Origin: JBNNGK01 sp050268245
GTDB lineage: Bacteria > Pseudomonadota > Gammaproteobacteria > Enterobacterales > Enterobacteriaceae
NCBI RefSeq assembly: GCF_050268245.1
Contig: NZ_JBNNGK010000004.1
Span: forward strand, 1 to 64,000
Reading direction: 5' to 3'
DNA: 64,000 nt
Numbering within the stretch: the stretch's first letter is position 1; the number at the start of each line of letters is the position of its first letter. The position numbers were made by a program, and so were the translations under genes. Below the pieces are notes generated by a model. That model was not told where the DNA came from. It saw only the letters and a program-made list of their open reading frames with translations, and made no database searches. Shown one piece after another: positions 53,597 through 62,298 of this stretch.

Positions 53597-54337
53597 ATGG
53601 ATAACCTGAATTTAAATAAACACATTTCCGGCCAGTTCAACGCTGAACTTGAGCATATCCGCACCCAGGTGTTGACCATGGGCGGGCTGGTGGAACAGCA
53701 ATTGACGGATGCTATCACCGCGATGCACAACCAGGATGGCGAACTGGCGAAGCGCGTTATCGAAGGTGATAAAAAGGTCAATATGATGGAAGTGGCAATC
53801 GATGAAGCCTGTGTGCGCATCATTGCCAAGCGGCAGCCAACCGCCAGCGACCTGCGTCTGGTGATGGCGATCATCAAGACCATTTCCGAGCTGGAACGTA
53901 TCGGCGATGTGGCGGATAAAATTTGTCGCACCGCGTTGGAAAAGTTCTCGCACCAGCATCAGCCGCTGTTGGTGAGCCTTGAGTCTCTGGGCCGTCACAC
54001 CGTGCAGATGTTGCATGATGTGCTGGATGCGTTCGCGCGTATGGATCTTGATGAAGCCATTCGTATTTATCGTGAAGATAAGAAGGTCGATCAGGAATAT
54101 GAGGGCATTGTGCGTCAACTGATGACCTACATGATGGAAGATTCACGCACGATTCCTAGCGTCTTGACCGCGCTGTTCTGCGCCCGTTCGATTGAGCGTA
54201 TTGGCGATCGTTGCCAAAATATTTGCGAGTTCATTTTCTACTTTGTCAAAGGCCAGGATTTTCGTCATATCGACGGCGATGCGTTGGATAAGTTGTTGGC
54301 CGACAATCCACAACCAAAGGCAGATGAAGAGGGATAA
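53597..54337 (+). CDS. phoU: Phosphate signalling regulator PhoU
   Basis: A 246-residue all-helical protein of two PhoU repeats (VIEGDKKVNMMEVAIDEACVRIIAKRQP and YREDKKVDQEYEGIVRQL), each with a metal-site E/DxxxD motif. PhoU restrains the Pst transporter and signals high phosphate to PhoR. Last gene of the operon, 12 bp after pstB; the repeat array starts about 110 bp later. Confidence 0.97.
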   Translation: MDNLNLNKHISGQFNAELEHIRTQVLTMGGLVEQQLTDAITAMHNQDGELAKRVIEGDKKVNMMEVAIDEACVRIIAKRQPTASDLRLVMAIIKTISELERIGDVADKICRTALEKFSHQHQPLLVSLESLGRHTVQMLHDVLDAFARMDLDEAIRIYREDKKVDQEYEGIVRQLMTYMMEDSRTIPSVLTALFCARSIERIGDRCQNICEFIFYFVKGQDFRHIDGDALDKLLADNPQPKADEEG

Positions 54338-54450
54338 ATTGATATCCCGATCGCGCACATACGCAGGCTGATGCGTAATGCTTGTCAGTTTACGTTTCTT
54401 GTCCGATGTCTAGGTGTTGTGGTTATTTATTAGTAAGTTATCAGATTAAC

Positions 54451-55745
54451 GTACTCACCTCACCTATGCTTACCACGTAGTGGCGTGGCATGCCGCGCCA
54501 ATTATTATCGCTCTGCGCGTGGTGTAGGGCGAGCATGCTCGCCCCTACGGTTTAGCAATATGCCGATGTGGTGAGCAACGTGCTCACCTCATTCATGCTT
54601 ACCACGAAGTGGCGTGGCATACCGCGCCAGTCATTATCGCTCTGCGCGTGATGCGGGGCGAACATGTTCGCCCCCTACGGTTCAAATATGCTGATGTGGT
54701 GAGCAACGAGCTCACCTCATTCATGCTCATCACGTAGTGGCGTGGCATGCCGCGCCAATTATTATCGCTCTGCGCGTGGTGTAGGGCGAACATGCTCGCC
54801 CGCTACGGTTTAGCAATATGCTGATGTGGTGAGCAACGTGTTCACCTCGTTCATGCTCATCACGTAGTGGCGTGGCATGCCGCGCCAATTATTATCGCTC
54901 TGCGCGTGGTGTAGGGCGAGCATGCTCGCCCGCTACGGTTCAGCAATATGCCGATGAGGTGAGCAACGTGCTCACCTCATTCATGCTCATCACGTAGTGG
55001 CGTGGCATGCCGCGCCAATTATTATCGCTCTGCGCGTGGTGTTGGGCGAGCATGCTCGCCCCCAACGGTTCAGCAATATGCTGATGTGGTGAGCAATGTG
55101 CTCACCTCATTCATGCTTACCCCGTAGTGGCGTGGCATGCCGCGCCAGTCATTATCGCTCTGCGCGTGGTGTAGGGCGAGCATGCTCGCCCGCTACGGTT
55201 TAGCAATATGCTGATGTGGTGAGCAACGAGCTCACCTCATTCATGCTTACCACGAAGTGGCGTGGCATACCGCGCCAATTATTATCGCTCTGCGCGTGGT
55301 GTTGGGCGAACATGCTCGCCCGCTACGGTTCAGCAATATGCCGATGAGGTGAGCAACGAGCTTGCCTCACCTATGTTCACCCCGTAGTGGCGTGGCATGC
55401 CGCGCCAATTATTATCGCTCTGTGCGTGGTGTAGGGCGAACATGTTCGCCCCCTACGGTTCAAATATGCTGATGTGGTGAGCAACGTGCTCACCTCATTC
55501 ATGCTTACCACGAAGTGGCGTGGCATGCCGCGCCAGTTATTATCGCTCTGCGCGTGGTGTAGGGCGAACATGCTCGCCCCCAACGGTTCAGCAATATGCC
55601 GATGTGGTGAGCAATGTGCTCACCTCATTCATGCTTACCCCGTAGTGGCGTGGCATGCCGCGCCAATTATTATCGCTCTGCGCGTGGTGTAGGGCGAGCA
55701 TGCTCGCCCCCTACGGTTCAAATATGCTGATGTGGTGAGCAACGA
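54451..55745. repeat. Ten tandem copies of a ~130-bp palindrome-rich repeat
   Basis: The anchor TGGCGTGGCA occurs at 54481, 54610, 54738, 54868, 54998, 55128, 55258, 55388, 55516 and 55646, a spacing of 128-130 bp. Each unit carries three inverted repeats: GTGAGC/GCTCAC around 5 nt, GGCGTGGCATGCCGCGCC, and GGGCGAGCATGCTCGCCC flanked by GTA(G)/(C)TAC. Copies differ by a few percent. No protein is encoded; open frames are by-products of the repeat. The flank 54338-54450 shows nothing else. Confidence 0.95.
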
Positions 55746-56073
55746 TGCCTATTTCTGAGCGGGCAATAAGGATAGGCCGGTGTGAACAGTAACGATTAAG
55801 GTTGAATATAATGACAGATGGATAAACTCTTATGCTTGAAAAAATAAATAAATTAATGTGTTATGAGTGATATATTTTTTGGTTAGTGCTTTTCTTATTT
55901 TCTCTTGTATTTTAATCTTAGATATAAATTTCATACAGATAACTCTAAATATTTTACATCGTAGTTGTAGTGAATTACCATTCCCTATGTTTACCTGCCT
56001 AATAATAAGCCAGCCAGCAAAAATATATATTAATATATATGCTTAGTGAATATAAATAGCAAAAGGAATTCAT
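55746..56073 (+). promoter_or_regulatory. AT-rich upstream region of the lipase gene
   Basis: A 328-bp AT-rich region with no gene, between the repeat array and lipA. The ribosome-binding site AAAGGAATTCAT is seen just before the lipase ATG. Several TATA-like stretches (56020-56060) could be -10 elements, but I cannot single one out. Confidence 0.4.
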
Positions 56074-57918
56074 ATGGGAATTTTTAATTACAAAGGACTC
56101 AGTAATTCGGAGTCTCAAGCATTATTTTCCGATGCATTAGCCTTGATGGAATACAGCTATCATAATCTTGATGATGGTTTAGCTGAGGGTTATCACCATA
56201 CTGGTTTTGGTTTGGGATTACCGTTAACGCTGATAACTGCAGTGCTTGGGAGTTCGCACTCGCAGGGCATTATTCCTGGTTTGCCTTGGAACCCCGATTC
56301 TGAACAAAAGGCATTGGAAAAAGTGAACGATGCGGGTTGGCAAGTGATCGGTGCTGAACAACTGGGTTATGAGGGACAAACCGATAAGCTTGGCACCTAT
56401 TACGGTGAATCATTGATGTATAAAACGGCTCAGGCAGAAGTTCTGGGTAAGTATGATAGCGATGGAAAGTTGATTGAGATCGGTATTTCTTTCCGCGGAA
56501 CAACGGGCCCACGGGAATCGCTGATTACTGATACCATTGGCGATGCCATCCACGATTTAATCGCGGGTTTGGGGCCGGGTTCGTTCTCTGATAACTTTGC
56601 TTATAATGCCTTTGGTCGATTAATCGGTGATGTTGCCAAGTTTGCTACGGCCAATGGTCTGACTGGCGAAGATGTGATTGTCACCGGCCATAGCCTTGGC
56701 GGTCTGGCGACAAACAGTATGGCTGCGTTGAGCGAAAGCCATTGGGGTGGTTTTTTCTCAGAGTCGAATTTCCTGGCCTTTGCGTCTCCGACACAATATG
56801 AAGTTGGCGATAAAGTGTTAAATATTGGCTATGAAAACGACCCGGTATTTAGGGTGCTCGACGGTACCGACTTTAACTTGTCTACGCTGGGCGTTCATGA
56901 CAAGCCTCATGAGTCGACGACCGATAATATTGTCAACTTTAATGATTATTATGCCTCCAGCATTTGGAATATCTTACCGACCTCTCTGCTGAATCTTCCG
57001 AGCTGGCTCAGCCATATGCCATTTGGTTATGGCGAGGGAATGTCACGCATCGTTAACTCTGAGTTTTATTCGTTAATGAGCCGGGACTCTACCGTTATTG
57101 TCTCCACCTTGTCAGATGTTAAACGGGGTAATACCTGGGTTGAAGATTTAAATCATCATGCCAACAAACATACTGGCACTACTTTTATCATCGGTAGTGA
57201 TGGTCATGATTTAATCGGTGGTGGAAAAGGTAATGATTACCTTGAGGGGGGCGCGGGTAACGATACTTTCCGTGACGACGGGGGGTTTAATTATATTTCT
57301 GGTGGCGAAGGTCACGATACGTTGCAGCTGCAACAGGCGATCAATAATACTCAGGTTGCCTATGACGGTGAAAATCTCTATTTGCGTGACAATGCGGGCG
57401 GCATCACGATTGCCAACAGCGTTGAGACTCTTCGCACCCAAGAAAGAGGTTTTTTATGGATCAAGAAAAATGTCGATCACAGCGTGACCGATGCTGGGTT
57501 GCAGTCCGGTCATTCCCTGCATGCCTATCAGCAGTCCAGCGTGGGCAGTGATGCGGATGATGTGTTACAGGCCAATATCCACGATCGCTGGCTATTTGGG
57601 CGTGATGGGGATGACACCTTGATAGGCAGCCGCAATGGTAACCTGACGTTTGTGGGGGGCGAGGGTAACGATACGCTACAAAGCGTGGGTCAAAATAACA
57701 CGTTTTTATTTGAGGGTGATTTTGGTCAAGATCAGGTGCTTAACTTCGGCAGCACCGATAAGCTGGTTTTCTTTACTCCTCAGGATCACGGCAGTGATTT
57801 CCATCAGTATGCGGTACAGCAGGATAATGACGTTGTTTTCACCTTCGGTGAGAATCAGGTCACGTTGGTGGGGGTATCACTGGATTATCTCAGCGATGCG
57901 CACATCGCTCTGGTGTAA
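56074..57918 (+). CDS. lipA: Extracellular RTX lipase (family I.3), LipA-like
   Basis: A 614-residue secreted lipase resembling Serratia marcescens LipA (613 aa). The catalytic triad is Ser207 (VTGHSLGGLA), Asp256 (NDPVFRVLDG) and His314 (WLSHMPFG). Calcium-binding GGxGxD nonapeptide repeats lie at about residues 375-415 (IGGGKGNDYLEGGAGNDTF, SGGEGHDTL) and 515-550 (GGEGNDTL). There is no signal peptide or cysteine, and the C-terminal hydrophobic end (LDYLSDAHIALV) is the type I secretion signal. The LipBCD-type exporter is not in the window, so it must be encoded elsewhere. Hydrolyses triacylglycerols outside the cell. Confidence 0.95.
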   Translation: MGIFNYKGLSNSESQALFSDALALMEYSYHNLDDGLAEGYHHTGFGLGLPLTLITAVLGSSHSQGIIPGLPWNPDSEQKALEKVNDAGWQVIGAEQLGYEGQTDKLGTYYGESLMYKTAQAEVLGKYDSDGKLIEIGISFRGTTGPRESLITDTIGDAIHDLIAGLGPGSFSDNFAYNAFGRLIGDVAKFATANGLTGEDVIVTGHSLGGLATNSMAALSESHWGGFFSESNFLAFASPTQYEVGDKVLNIGYENDPVFRVLDGTDFNLSTLGVHDKPHESTTDNIVNFNDYYASSIWNILPTSLLNLPSWLSHMPFGYGEGMSRIVNSEFYSLMSRDSTVIVSTLSDVKRGNTWVEDLNHHANKHTGTTFIIGSDGHDLIGGGKGNDYLEGGAGNDTFRDDGGFNYISGGEGHDTLQLQQAINNTQVAYDGENLYLRDNAGGITIANSVETLRTQERGFLWIKKNVDHSVTDAGLQSGHSLHAYQQSSVGSDADDVLQANIHDRWLFGRDGDDTLIGSRNGNLTFVGGEGNDTLQSVGQNNTFLFEGDFGQDQVLNFGSTDKLVFFTPQDHGSDFHQYAVQQDNDVVFTFGENQVTLVGVSLDYLSDAHIALV

Positions 57919-57943
57919 TAGCTGAAAATAAATAACGCGATAC

Positions 57944-57975
57944 AGGCGTGATGGGTTTGGCTATCACGCCTTTTT
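57944..57975 (+). terminator. Terminator after lipA
   Basis: AGGCGTGAT (57944-57952) and ATCACGCCT (57963-57971) form a perfect 9-bp stem with a 10-nt loop, followed by TTTTA. It also lies between the lipase and the convergent yieH. Confidence 0.9.
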
Positions 57976-57992
57976 ACAGGCTTGTCCTACCG

Positions 57993-58661
57993 TTAACGCC
58001 CGGTTAACGGCCAGCCGCGCTGTTGCCACAGTGCGGGTAACTGCGCTAAATCGTCAAAGGCGGTGACTAAGGGGTGATCGATCGGCTTATTGTGCGGATC
58101 GGCACAAAAGTAAAATACCGGAATACCTGCGGCAATACCCGCCTGTGCGCCAGCGGCAGAATCATCGACTAAGATGCAGCGTTCGATAGGTACCTGCATT
58201 TTTTCGGCCGCGTGATAGAGAATAGCGGGATCGGGCTTCCAGCGCTGAATATCGTAACCGCTGAACAACCGATCATCAAAATAAGACAGCATCTCTGTCA
58301 GGCCCAGCGAATGCTGCATTTTGCTGACTGGCCCGTTGGAAACGGTACAGAAAGGGACGTTGATCTGCGCTAACAGCGCTTGCGCACCTGCAATGGGTTG
58401 CAATTGGCTGTCGAACAACCGCGCGACCTCTTGCCGATATTGCGGTTCTAACTGTTCTTTCGCCAAATTGACGCCATGCTCAGCATTAATCTGATCGATA
58501 ATCTCGTACAGTTTTATGCCTTTATATTTTTTAAACACGTCATCCAGCGATAGCGTAATGCCGTGTTGTGCAAACATATGTACATACGCCATGCTACACA
58601 ATACTTCGCTATCCACCAGCGTGCCGTCGCAATCAAATAAAATACATTCAATCTGGGTCAT
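57993..58661 (-). CDS. yieH: HAD-superfamily phosphatase YieH (6-phosphogluconate phosphatase)
   Basis: A 222-residue HAD phosphatase. Motif I is ILFDCDGTLVDSEV with nucleophile Asp, motif II is TVSNGP, the motif III Lys is in QRWKPDP, and motif IV is CILVDDSAAG. The ATG at 58661 (MTQIECILFDCDGTL) has AAGG upstream and gives the E. coli YieH length (221 aa); the 32-codon upstream extension is unsupported. E. coli YieH dephosphorylates 6-phosphogluconate in vitro. Divergent from adeP. Confidence 0.92.
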   Translation of the reverse strand: MTQIECILFDCDGTLVDSEVLCSMAYVHMFAQHGITLSLDDVFKKYKGIKLYEIIDQINAEHGVNLAKEQLEPQYRQEVARLFDSQLQPIAGAQALLAQINVPFCTVSNGPVSKMQHSLGLTEMLSYFDDRLFSGYDIQRWKPDPAILYHAAEKMQVPIERCILVDDSAAGAQAGIAAGIPVFYFCADPHNKPIDHPLVTAFDDLAQLPALWQQRGWPLTGR

Positions 58662-58885
58662 CAGAACCTTGTCCTCGGATTCGCTTAAGTGCATCCACTT
58701 TAACCTTCTGCGCCAGGAAAGCGAGAGTGCGATGTTTCGCTGCGGTTTATTCGCCATAAATCCAGCTGATTACCGATAAACACGCCGCTATAGGCGAAAA
58801 AAACCGATGTCCGGCGTCAAAAGCGGGAATTTTTGTTATAGGATAGCCAGCGGACTGTCCATTCCCCTTCTTCGGAATTCTGATA

Positions 58886-60223
58886 ATGACCAAACAAGTC
58901 ACTGGCCTTGACGCTGAGCAAGGCTTGCTTGGGCGCGTGTTTAAACTCAAGCAACATGGCACTACGGTGCGAACGGAAATGATTGCCGGTATCACCACCT
59001 TTTTGACCATGGTGTATATCGTCTTCGTTAACCCACAAATTCTGGGTGCAGCAGGTATGGATACCCAGGCTGTGTTTGTTACCACCTGCCTGATTGCCGC
59101 TTTTGGCAGTATTCTTATGGGGTTGTTGGCAAACTTGCCGGTGGCGCTGGCACCTGCGATGGGGCTGAATGCCTTCTTTGCTTTCGTCGTGGTTGGTGCG
59201 ATGGGGATTTCATGGCAGGTAGGGATGGGCGCGATCTTCTGGGGCGCTGTCGGGTTACTCTTACTGACTATTTTCCGTATCCGTTACTGGATGATTGCCA
59301 ATATTCCGCTGAGCCTGCGCGTTGGCATAACGAGTGGTATTGGCTTGTTTATTGCCATGATGGGGCTCAAAAATGCGGGCATTGTGGTGGCAAACCCGGA
59401 TACCCTCGTCACCGTCGGCAATTTGACATCGCACAGCGTGCTATTAGGTGCATTGGGCTTCTTTATTATCGCCGTGCTGGCTTCACGCAATATTCATGCG
59501 GCCGTGTTGGTTTCGATCGTGGTCACTACCTTGATTGGCTGGCTGCTGGGGGATGTGGAATACGCTGGCGTATTCTCAATGCCGCCAAGTGTGAGCGCGG
59601 TGGTGGGGCAAGTGGATCTGGCGGGCGCGCTGAACGTTGGGCTAGCAGGGATTATTTTCTCGTTTATGTTGGTCAACCTGTTTGACTCTTCCGGCACGCT
59701 GATCGGCGTCACCGATAAGGCCGGGCTGAGCGACGATAAAGGCAAATTTCCACGCATGAAGCAGGCGCTATACGTGGACAGCATCAGTTCGGTCGCCGGT
59801 TCATTTATTGGTACTTCTTCCGTCACCGCTTACATCGAAAGCTCTTCCGGCGTTTCTGTCGGCGGCCGCACCGGTTTGACGGCGGTCATCACCGGTATTC
59901 TGTTCCTGCTGGTGATCTTCTTGTCACCTTTGGCAAGCATGGTGCCTGCTTATGCGGCTGCCGGCGCGCTGATTTACGTTGGCGTATTGATGACCTCCAG
60001 TCTGGCGCGCGTGAAATGGGACGATTTGACCGAAGCCGTACCGGCATTTGTTACCGCGGTCATGATGCCATTCAGTTTCTCGATCACCGAAGGCATTGCG
60101 CTTGGTTTTATCGCCTACTGCGTGATGAAATTAGGCACAGGTCGGTGGCGTGAGATCGGTCCTTGCGTCATGGTGGTTGCACTGCTGTTTATCTTGAAAA
60201 TCGTGTTTGTCGACGGCCACTGA
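58886..60223 (+). CDS. adeP: Adenine permease AdeP (YieG), NCS2/AzgA family
   Basis: A 445-residue purine permease with 13-14 TM segments, same length as E. coli AdeP. Characteristic stretches are AGITTFLTMVYIVFVNPQIL, LAPAMGLNAFFAFVVV, GIGLFIAMMGLKNAGI, LVNLFDSSGTLIGV and TSSVTAYIESSSGVSVGGRTG. It imports adenine by proton symport. The 129-bp upstream gap has no recognised riboswitch or PurR box. It ends in a strong terminator. Confidence 0.94.
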   Translation: MTKQVTGLDAEQGLLGRVFKLKQHGTTVRTEMIAGITTFLTMVYIVFVNPQILGAAGMDTQAVFVTTCLIAAFGSILMGLLANLPVALAPAMGLNAFFAFVVVGAMGISWQVGMGAIFWGAVGLLLLTIFRIRYWMIANIPLSLRVGITSGIGLFIAMMGLKNAGIVVANPDTLVTVGNLTSHSVLLGALGFFIIAVLASRNIHAAVLVSIVVTTLIGWLLGDVEYAGVFSMPPSVSAVVGQVDLAGALNVGLAGIIFSFMLVNLFDSSGTLIGVTDKAGLSDDKGKFPRMKQALYVDSISSVAGSFIGTSSVTAYIESSSGVSVGGRTGLTAVITGILFLLVIFLSPLASMVPAYAAAGALIYVGVLMTSSLARVKWDDLTEAVPAFVTAVMMPFSFSITEGIALGFIAYCVMKLGTGRWREIGPCVMVVALLFILKIVFVDGH

Positions 60224-60242
60224 TTTTGCCAATGCGATGATT

Positions 60243-60275
60243 AACGGGTCCATTTTATTGGACCCGTTTGGTTTT
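60243..60275 (+). terminator. Terminator between adeP and the convergent hydrolase-like gene
   Basis: AACGGGTCC (60243-60251) and GGACCCGTT (60260-60268) form a 9-bp stem with an 8-nt loop, followed by TGGTTTT. It overlaps the last codon of the convergent gene and may serve both. Confidence 0.88.
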
Positions 60276-61326
60276 ACTGGCCTGACTGCGGATCCGGTGC
60301 TTTGCCTAACACCCATTCCAGCGGGCGAGCAAAGCGATCCTGCCAACTTTCGGTTGCCCCCTCAGCCTGTTCAAAGTGCCGCACTTGCACCTGATTTTTC
60401 TCCCTGAATAGCGCGGAAAAATGCAGCGCCAAGACTTTATCGCTAAACTTCTGGCGGTCGTAATAGGCCAGCAATATCCGTTTGTTCTCGGCTAAGGTTT
60501 GCTTTGCGGTGCGGATATTGCCCTGCGGCGCAATAAGCATCGCGCCCGCGTAAAACTGCGGGTACTTCGCTAACAAGTTGGCCGCGTGTAAAGCCCCTTG
60601 CCCACGCGCTGACAGATACACCTGTTGCGGATTAATCGGTAACTGGGGCCTCAGCGTTGCCAGTGCATTTTGAATGGCGCTTTGGGTGCTTTCATCGCTG
60701 TAATTTGACCAACGGAAACTGTTTTCCGCCAGCATTTGTGTGCCATTCAGCTCAATATAAGCCACGCCAATCGTGCTAAATAGCAAGCGGTCTTCGGCAC
60801 TGATGTCCGCTGCTTTACCGTAAGCATGCAGATAAACCACCGTTGGCCAACCGCCCGCGGGCGGTTCACCCTTAGGTTTTACATAGCTGGCTTTGCCTTC
60901 GAACTGGTGGGCGTGTTGCAGGTAGCGCGCTTTGGTTTGTGCGAGAATGGAACGGAAGGTATCACTGTGTTGAATGCTACTAAAGGAGTCGTCTTCCAGC
61001 AGATTGTAGTAATACCACAAACCGCGTTGGGCGCTCAGTTGCAGATAGCGTTCCGCTAACTCAGTTTGCCCCTTCTCGGCGGAAGACGCGGCTAATTGAT
61101 ACGGTGCCCAGACGTTGCGCTCATCCTCACGCATCAACGTCAAATACAGCGACATCGCTTCAATCTTTTTCTCTTCCTGATTTTGCGCTGCGCGTGGCAG
61201 TTTGGCGCTCAATAGGTTGTGTGCAGGCAAGGCCATTGGCTCTTCGCCAGCGGGATAGCGCATATTCTCTGCATATAATGGTCTGGTGGTTAAAGCCATT
61301 AATAAGGCTAAAATGAAAAAATACAT
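60274..61326 (-). CDS. Periplasmic alpha/beta-hydrolase-like protein with degenerate active site (YieL-like)
   Basis: A 350-residue exported protein. The signal peptide is MYFFILALLMALTTRPLYA. Residues 40-110 form TPR-like helices (MREDERNVWAPYQLAASSAEKGQTELAERYLQLSAQR), and residues 145-345 an alpha/beta-hydrolase fold (WPTVVYLHAYGKAADI; YLSARGQGALHAANLLAKYP). At the nucleophile elbow, where esterases have G-x-S-x-G, this reads S-A-R-G-Q-G, so the catalytic Ser appears lost. Position near adeP, chrR and yieE matches E. coli yieL, which is a longer putative esterase. Probably a non-catalytic or altered homologue. Confidence 0.7.
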   Translation of the reverse strand: MYFFILALLMALTTRPLYAENMRYPAGEEPMALPAHNLLSAKLPRAAQNQEEKKIEAMSLYLTLMREDERNVWAPYQLAASSAEKGQTELAERYLQLSAQRGLWYYYNLLEDDSFSSIQHSDTFRSILAQTKARYLQHAHQFEGKASYVKPKGEPPAGGWPTVVYLHAYGKAADISAEDRLLFSTIGVAYIELNGTQMLAENSFRWSNYSDESTQSAIQNALATLRPQLPINPQQVYLSARGQGALHAANLLAKYPQFYAGAMLIAPQGNIRTAKQTLAENKRILLAYYDRQKFSDKVLALHFSALFREKNQVQVRHFEQAEGATESWQDRFARPLEWVLGKAPDPQSGQ

Positions 61327-61376
61327 AATTTAACGTCTTAATTTTTAATATATTGTAGGCGTGTCCATTCCAATAT

Positions 61377-61410
61377 TGGCGTCTTCCTGTGTTTTTATGT
61401 AAAGACGCCA
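61377..61410 (-). terminator. Inverted repeat downstream of chrR
   Basis: TGGCGTCTT and AAGACGCCA form a perfect 9-bp stem with a 16-nt loop, 12 bp after the chrR stop codon on the minus strand. The 3' side lacks a clear T-run, so it may be a weak terminator or processing hairpin. Confidence 0.45.
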
Positions 61411-61421
61411 TTAAGGAAGCC

Positions 61422-61988
61422 TTATTTAATGCGGCGGATGTAGTCGCTAAATGCAGACAACTGGCCGGCCAGGAAGTCGAGCGTACCTTGCTCTGTCAAT
61501 TCTCCGGCTTGTTCGTCAACCTTATTTTGAATAACGCCTCCCATAAATTCAGGTTTGTTCAAGACCATTGCATCCAAAAATACCAGGATCTGACGCAGAT
61601 GATATTGGCAGCGAGCGCCACCAATCGGCCCCATAGAACTGGTCTGAATCGCGACAGGTTTACCGGCCAACGGCTGATTGGGTAGCCTGGAAAGCCAATC
61701 GATGGCGTTCTTTAAGCCACCCGGTACCGAATAGTTATATTCGGGGGTAACGATGATCACACCATCGGCCTGACGGATTTTTTCGGCAATGGCTTCAACC
61801 GTGGCCGGGAAACCGTCTTCTTGCTGCCGATCTGCGTCGTAAATTGGGATATCGCGAATGGAAGGTAACGCTTCAATGGTAACGCCCTGTGGCGCCAATT
61901 TCGGTAAGGCGCGAGCAACCATGGCATTGTAAGAGCCTTTACGGAGACTGCCGAGCAGGGTAACGATTTTTAACGCGTGGTCTGACAT
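61422..61988 (-). CDS. chrR: NAD(P)H-dependent FMN reductase ChrR (YieF; quinone/chromate reductase)
   Basis: A 188-residue flavoprotein of the NADPH-dependent FMN reductase family, same length as E. coli ChrR. FMN-binding loops are LLGSLRKGSYNAMVARALP, TPEYNYSVPGGLKNAIDWLSR and SSMGPIGGARCQYHLRQIL. It reduces quinones, chromate and uranyl by two-electron transfer and protects against oxidative stress. Apparently a single-gene unit. Confidence 0.95.
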   Translation of the reverse strand: MSDHALKIVTLLGSLRKGSYNAMVARALPKLAPQGVTIEALPSIRDIPIYDADRQQEDGFPATVEAIAEKIRQADGVIIVTPEYNYSVPGGLKNAIDWLSRLPNQPLAGKPVAIQTSSMGPIGGARCQYHLRQILVFLDAMVLNKPEFMGGVIQNKVDEQAGELTEQGTLDFLAGQLSAFSDYIRRIK

Positions 61989-62022
61989 GGTGATTCTCCC
62001 TTTCTAATGAACAGATCCAGCT

Positions 62023-62149
62023 TATACCCTAAATAATTTGAGTTGCAGGAAGGCGGCAAGGAAGTGAATCCCGATGAGCTTACATGGGTAAGTGATTCGG
62101 GTGAACGAGCGCAGCCAACACACATGCAACTTGAAGTATGACGGGTATA
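62023..62149. repeat. ERIC (IRU) repeat element
   Basis: A 127-bp enterobacterial repetitive intergenic consensus element. It starts TATACCCTAAATAATTTGAG and ends ACTTGAAGTATGACGGGTATA, with the central inverted region containing GTGAATCCC, GAGCTTACAT and AAGTGATTCGGGTGAACGAG. The ends are imperfect inverted repeats, so transcripts form a long hairpin. It lies 35 bp upstream of chrR and could affect mRNA stability or expression. Confidence 0.92.
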
Positions 62150-62298
62150 GAACCTCGTAAATAGTAGGGCAAATAGACGAGTGCGAATAGTTCGATTCTG
62201 AATATTTATCTGTATTTACAATCCGAACTAGAAAAAAATAGGTTAAAGAAAGCGTTATTTCGCTGAATTAACGGTAATTTATCGATTAACTCACTATT

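Noticed and set aside
54599..55583. Two similar minus-strand frames of 64-68 codons (MFALHHAQSDNNWRGMP type)
   Set aside because: They are generated by the 130-bp repeat, whose length is not a multiple of three; their similarity is that of the DNA repeat and not of a protein family.
54451..55745. Possible CRISPR array
   Set aside because: The whole 130-bp unit is repeated with no variable spacers, and no cas genes are nearby.
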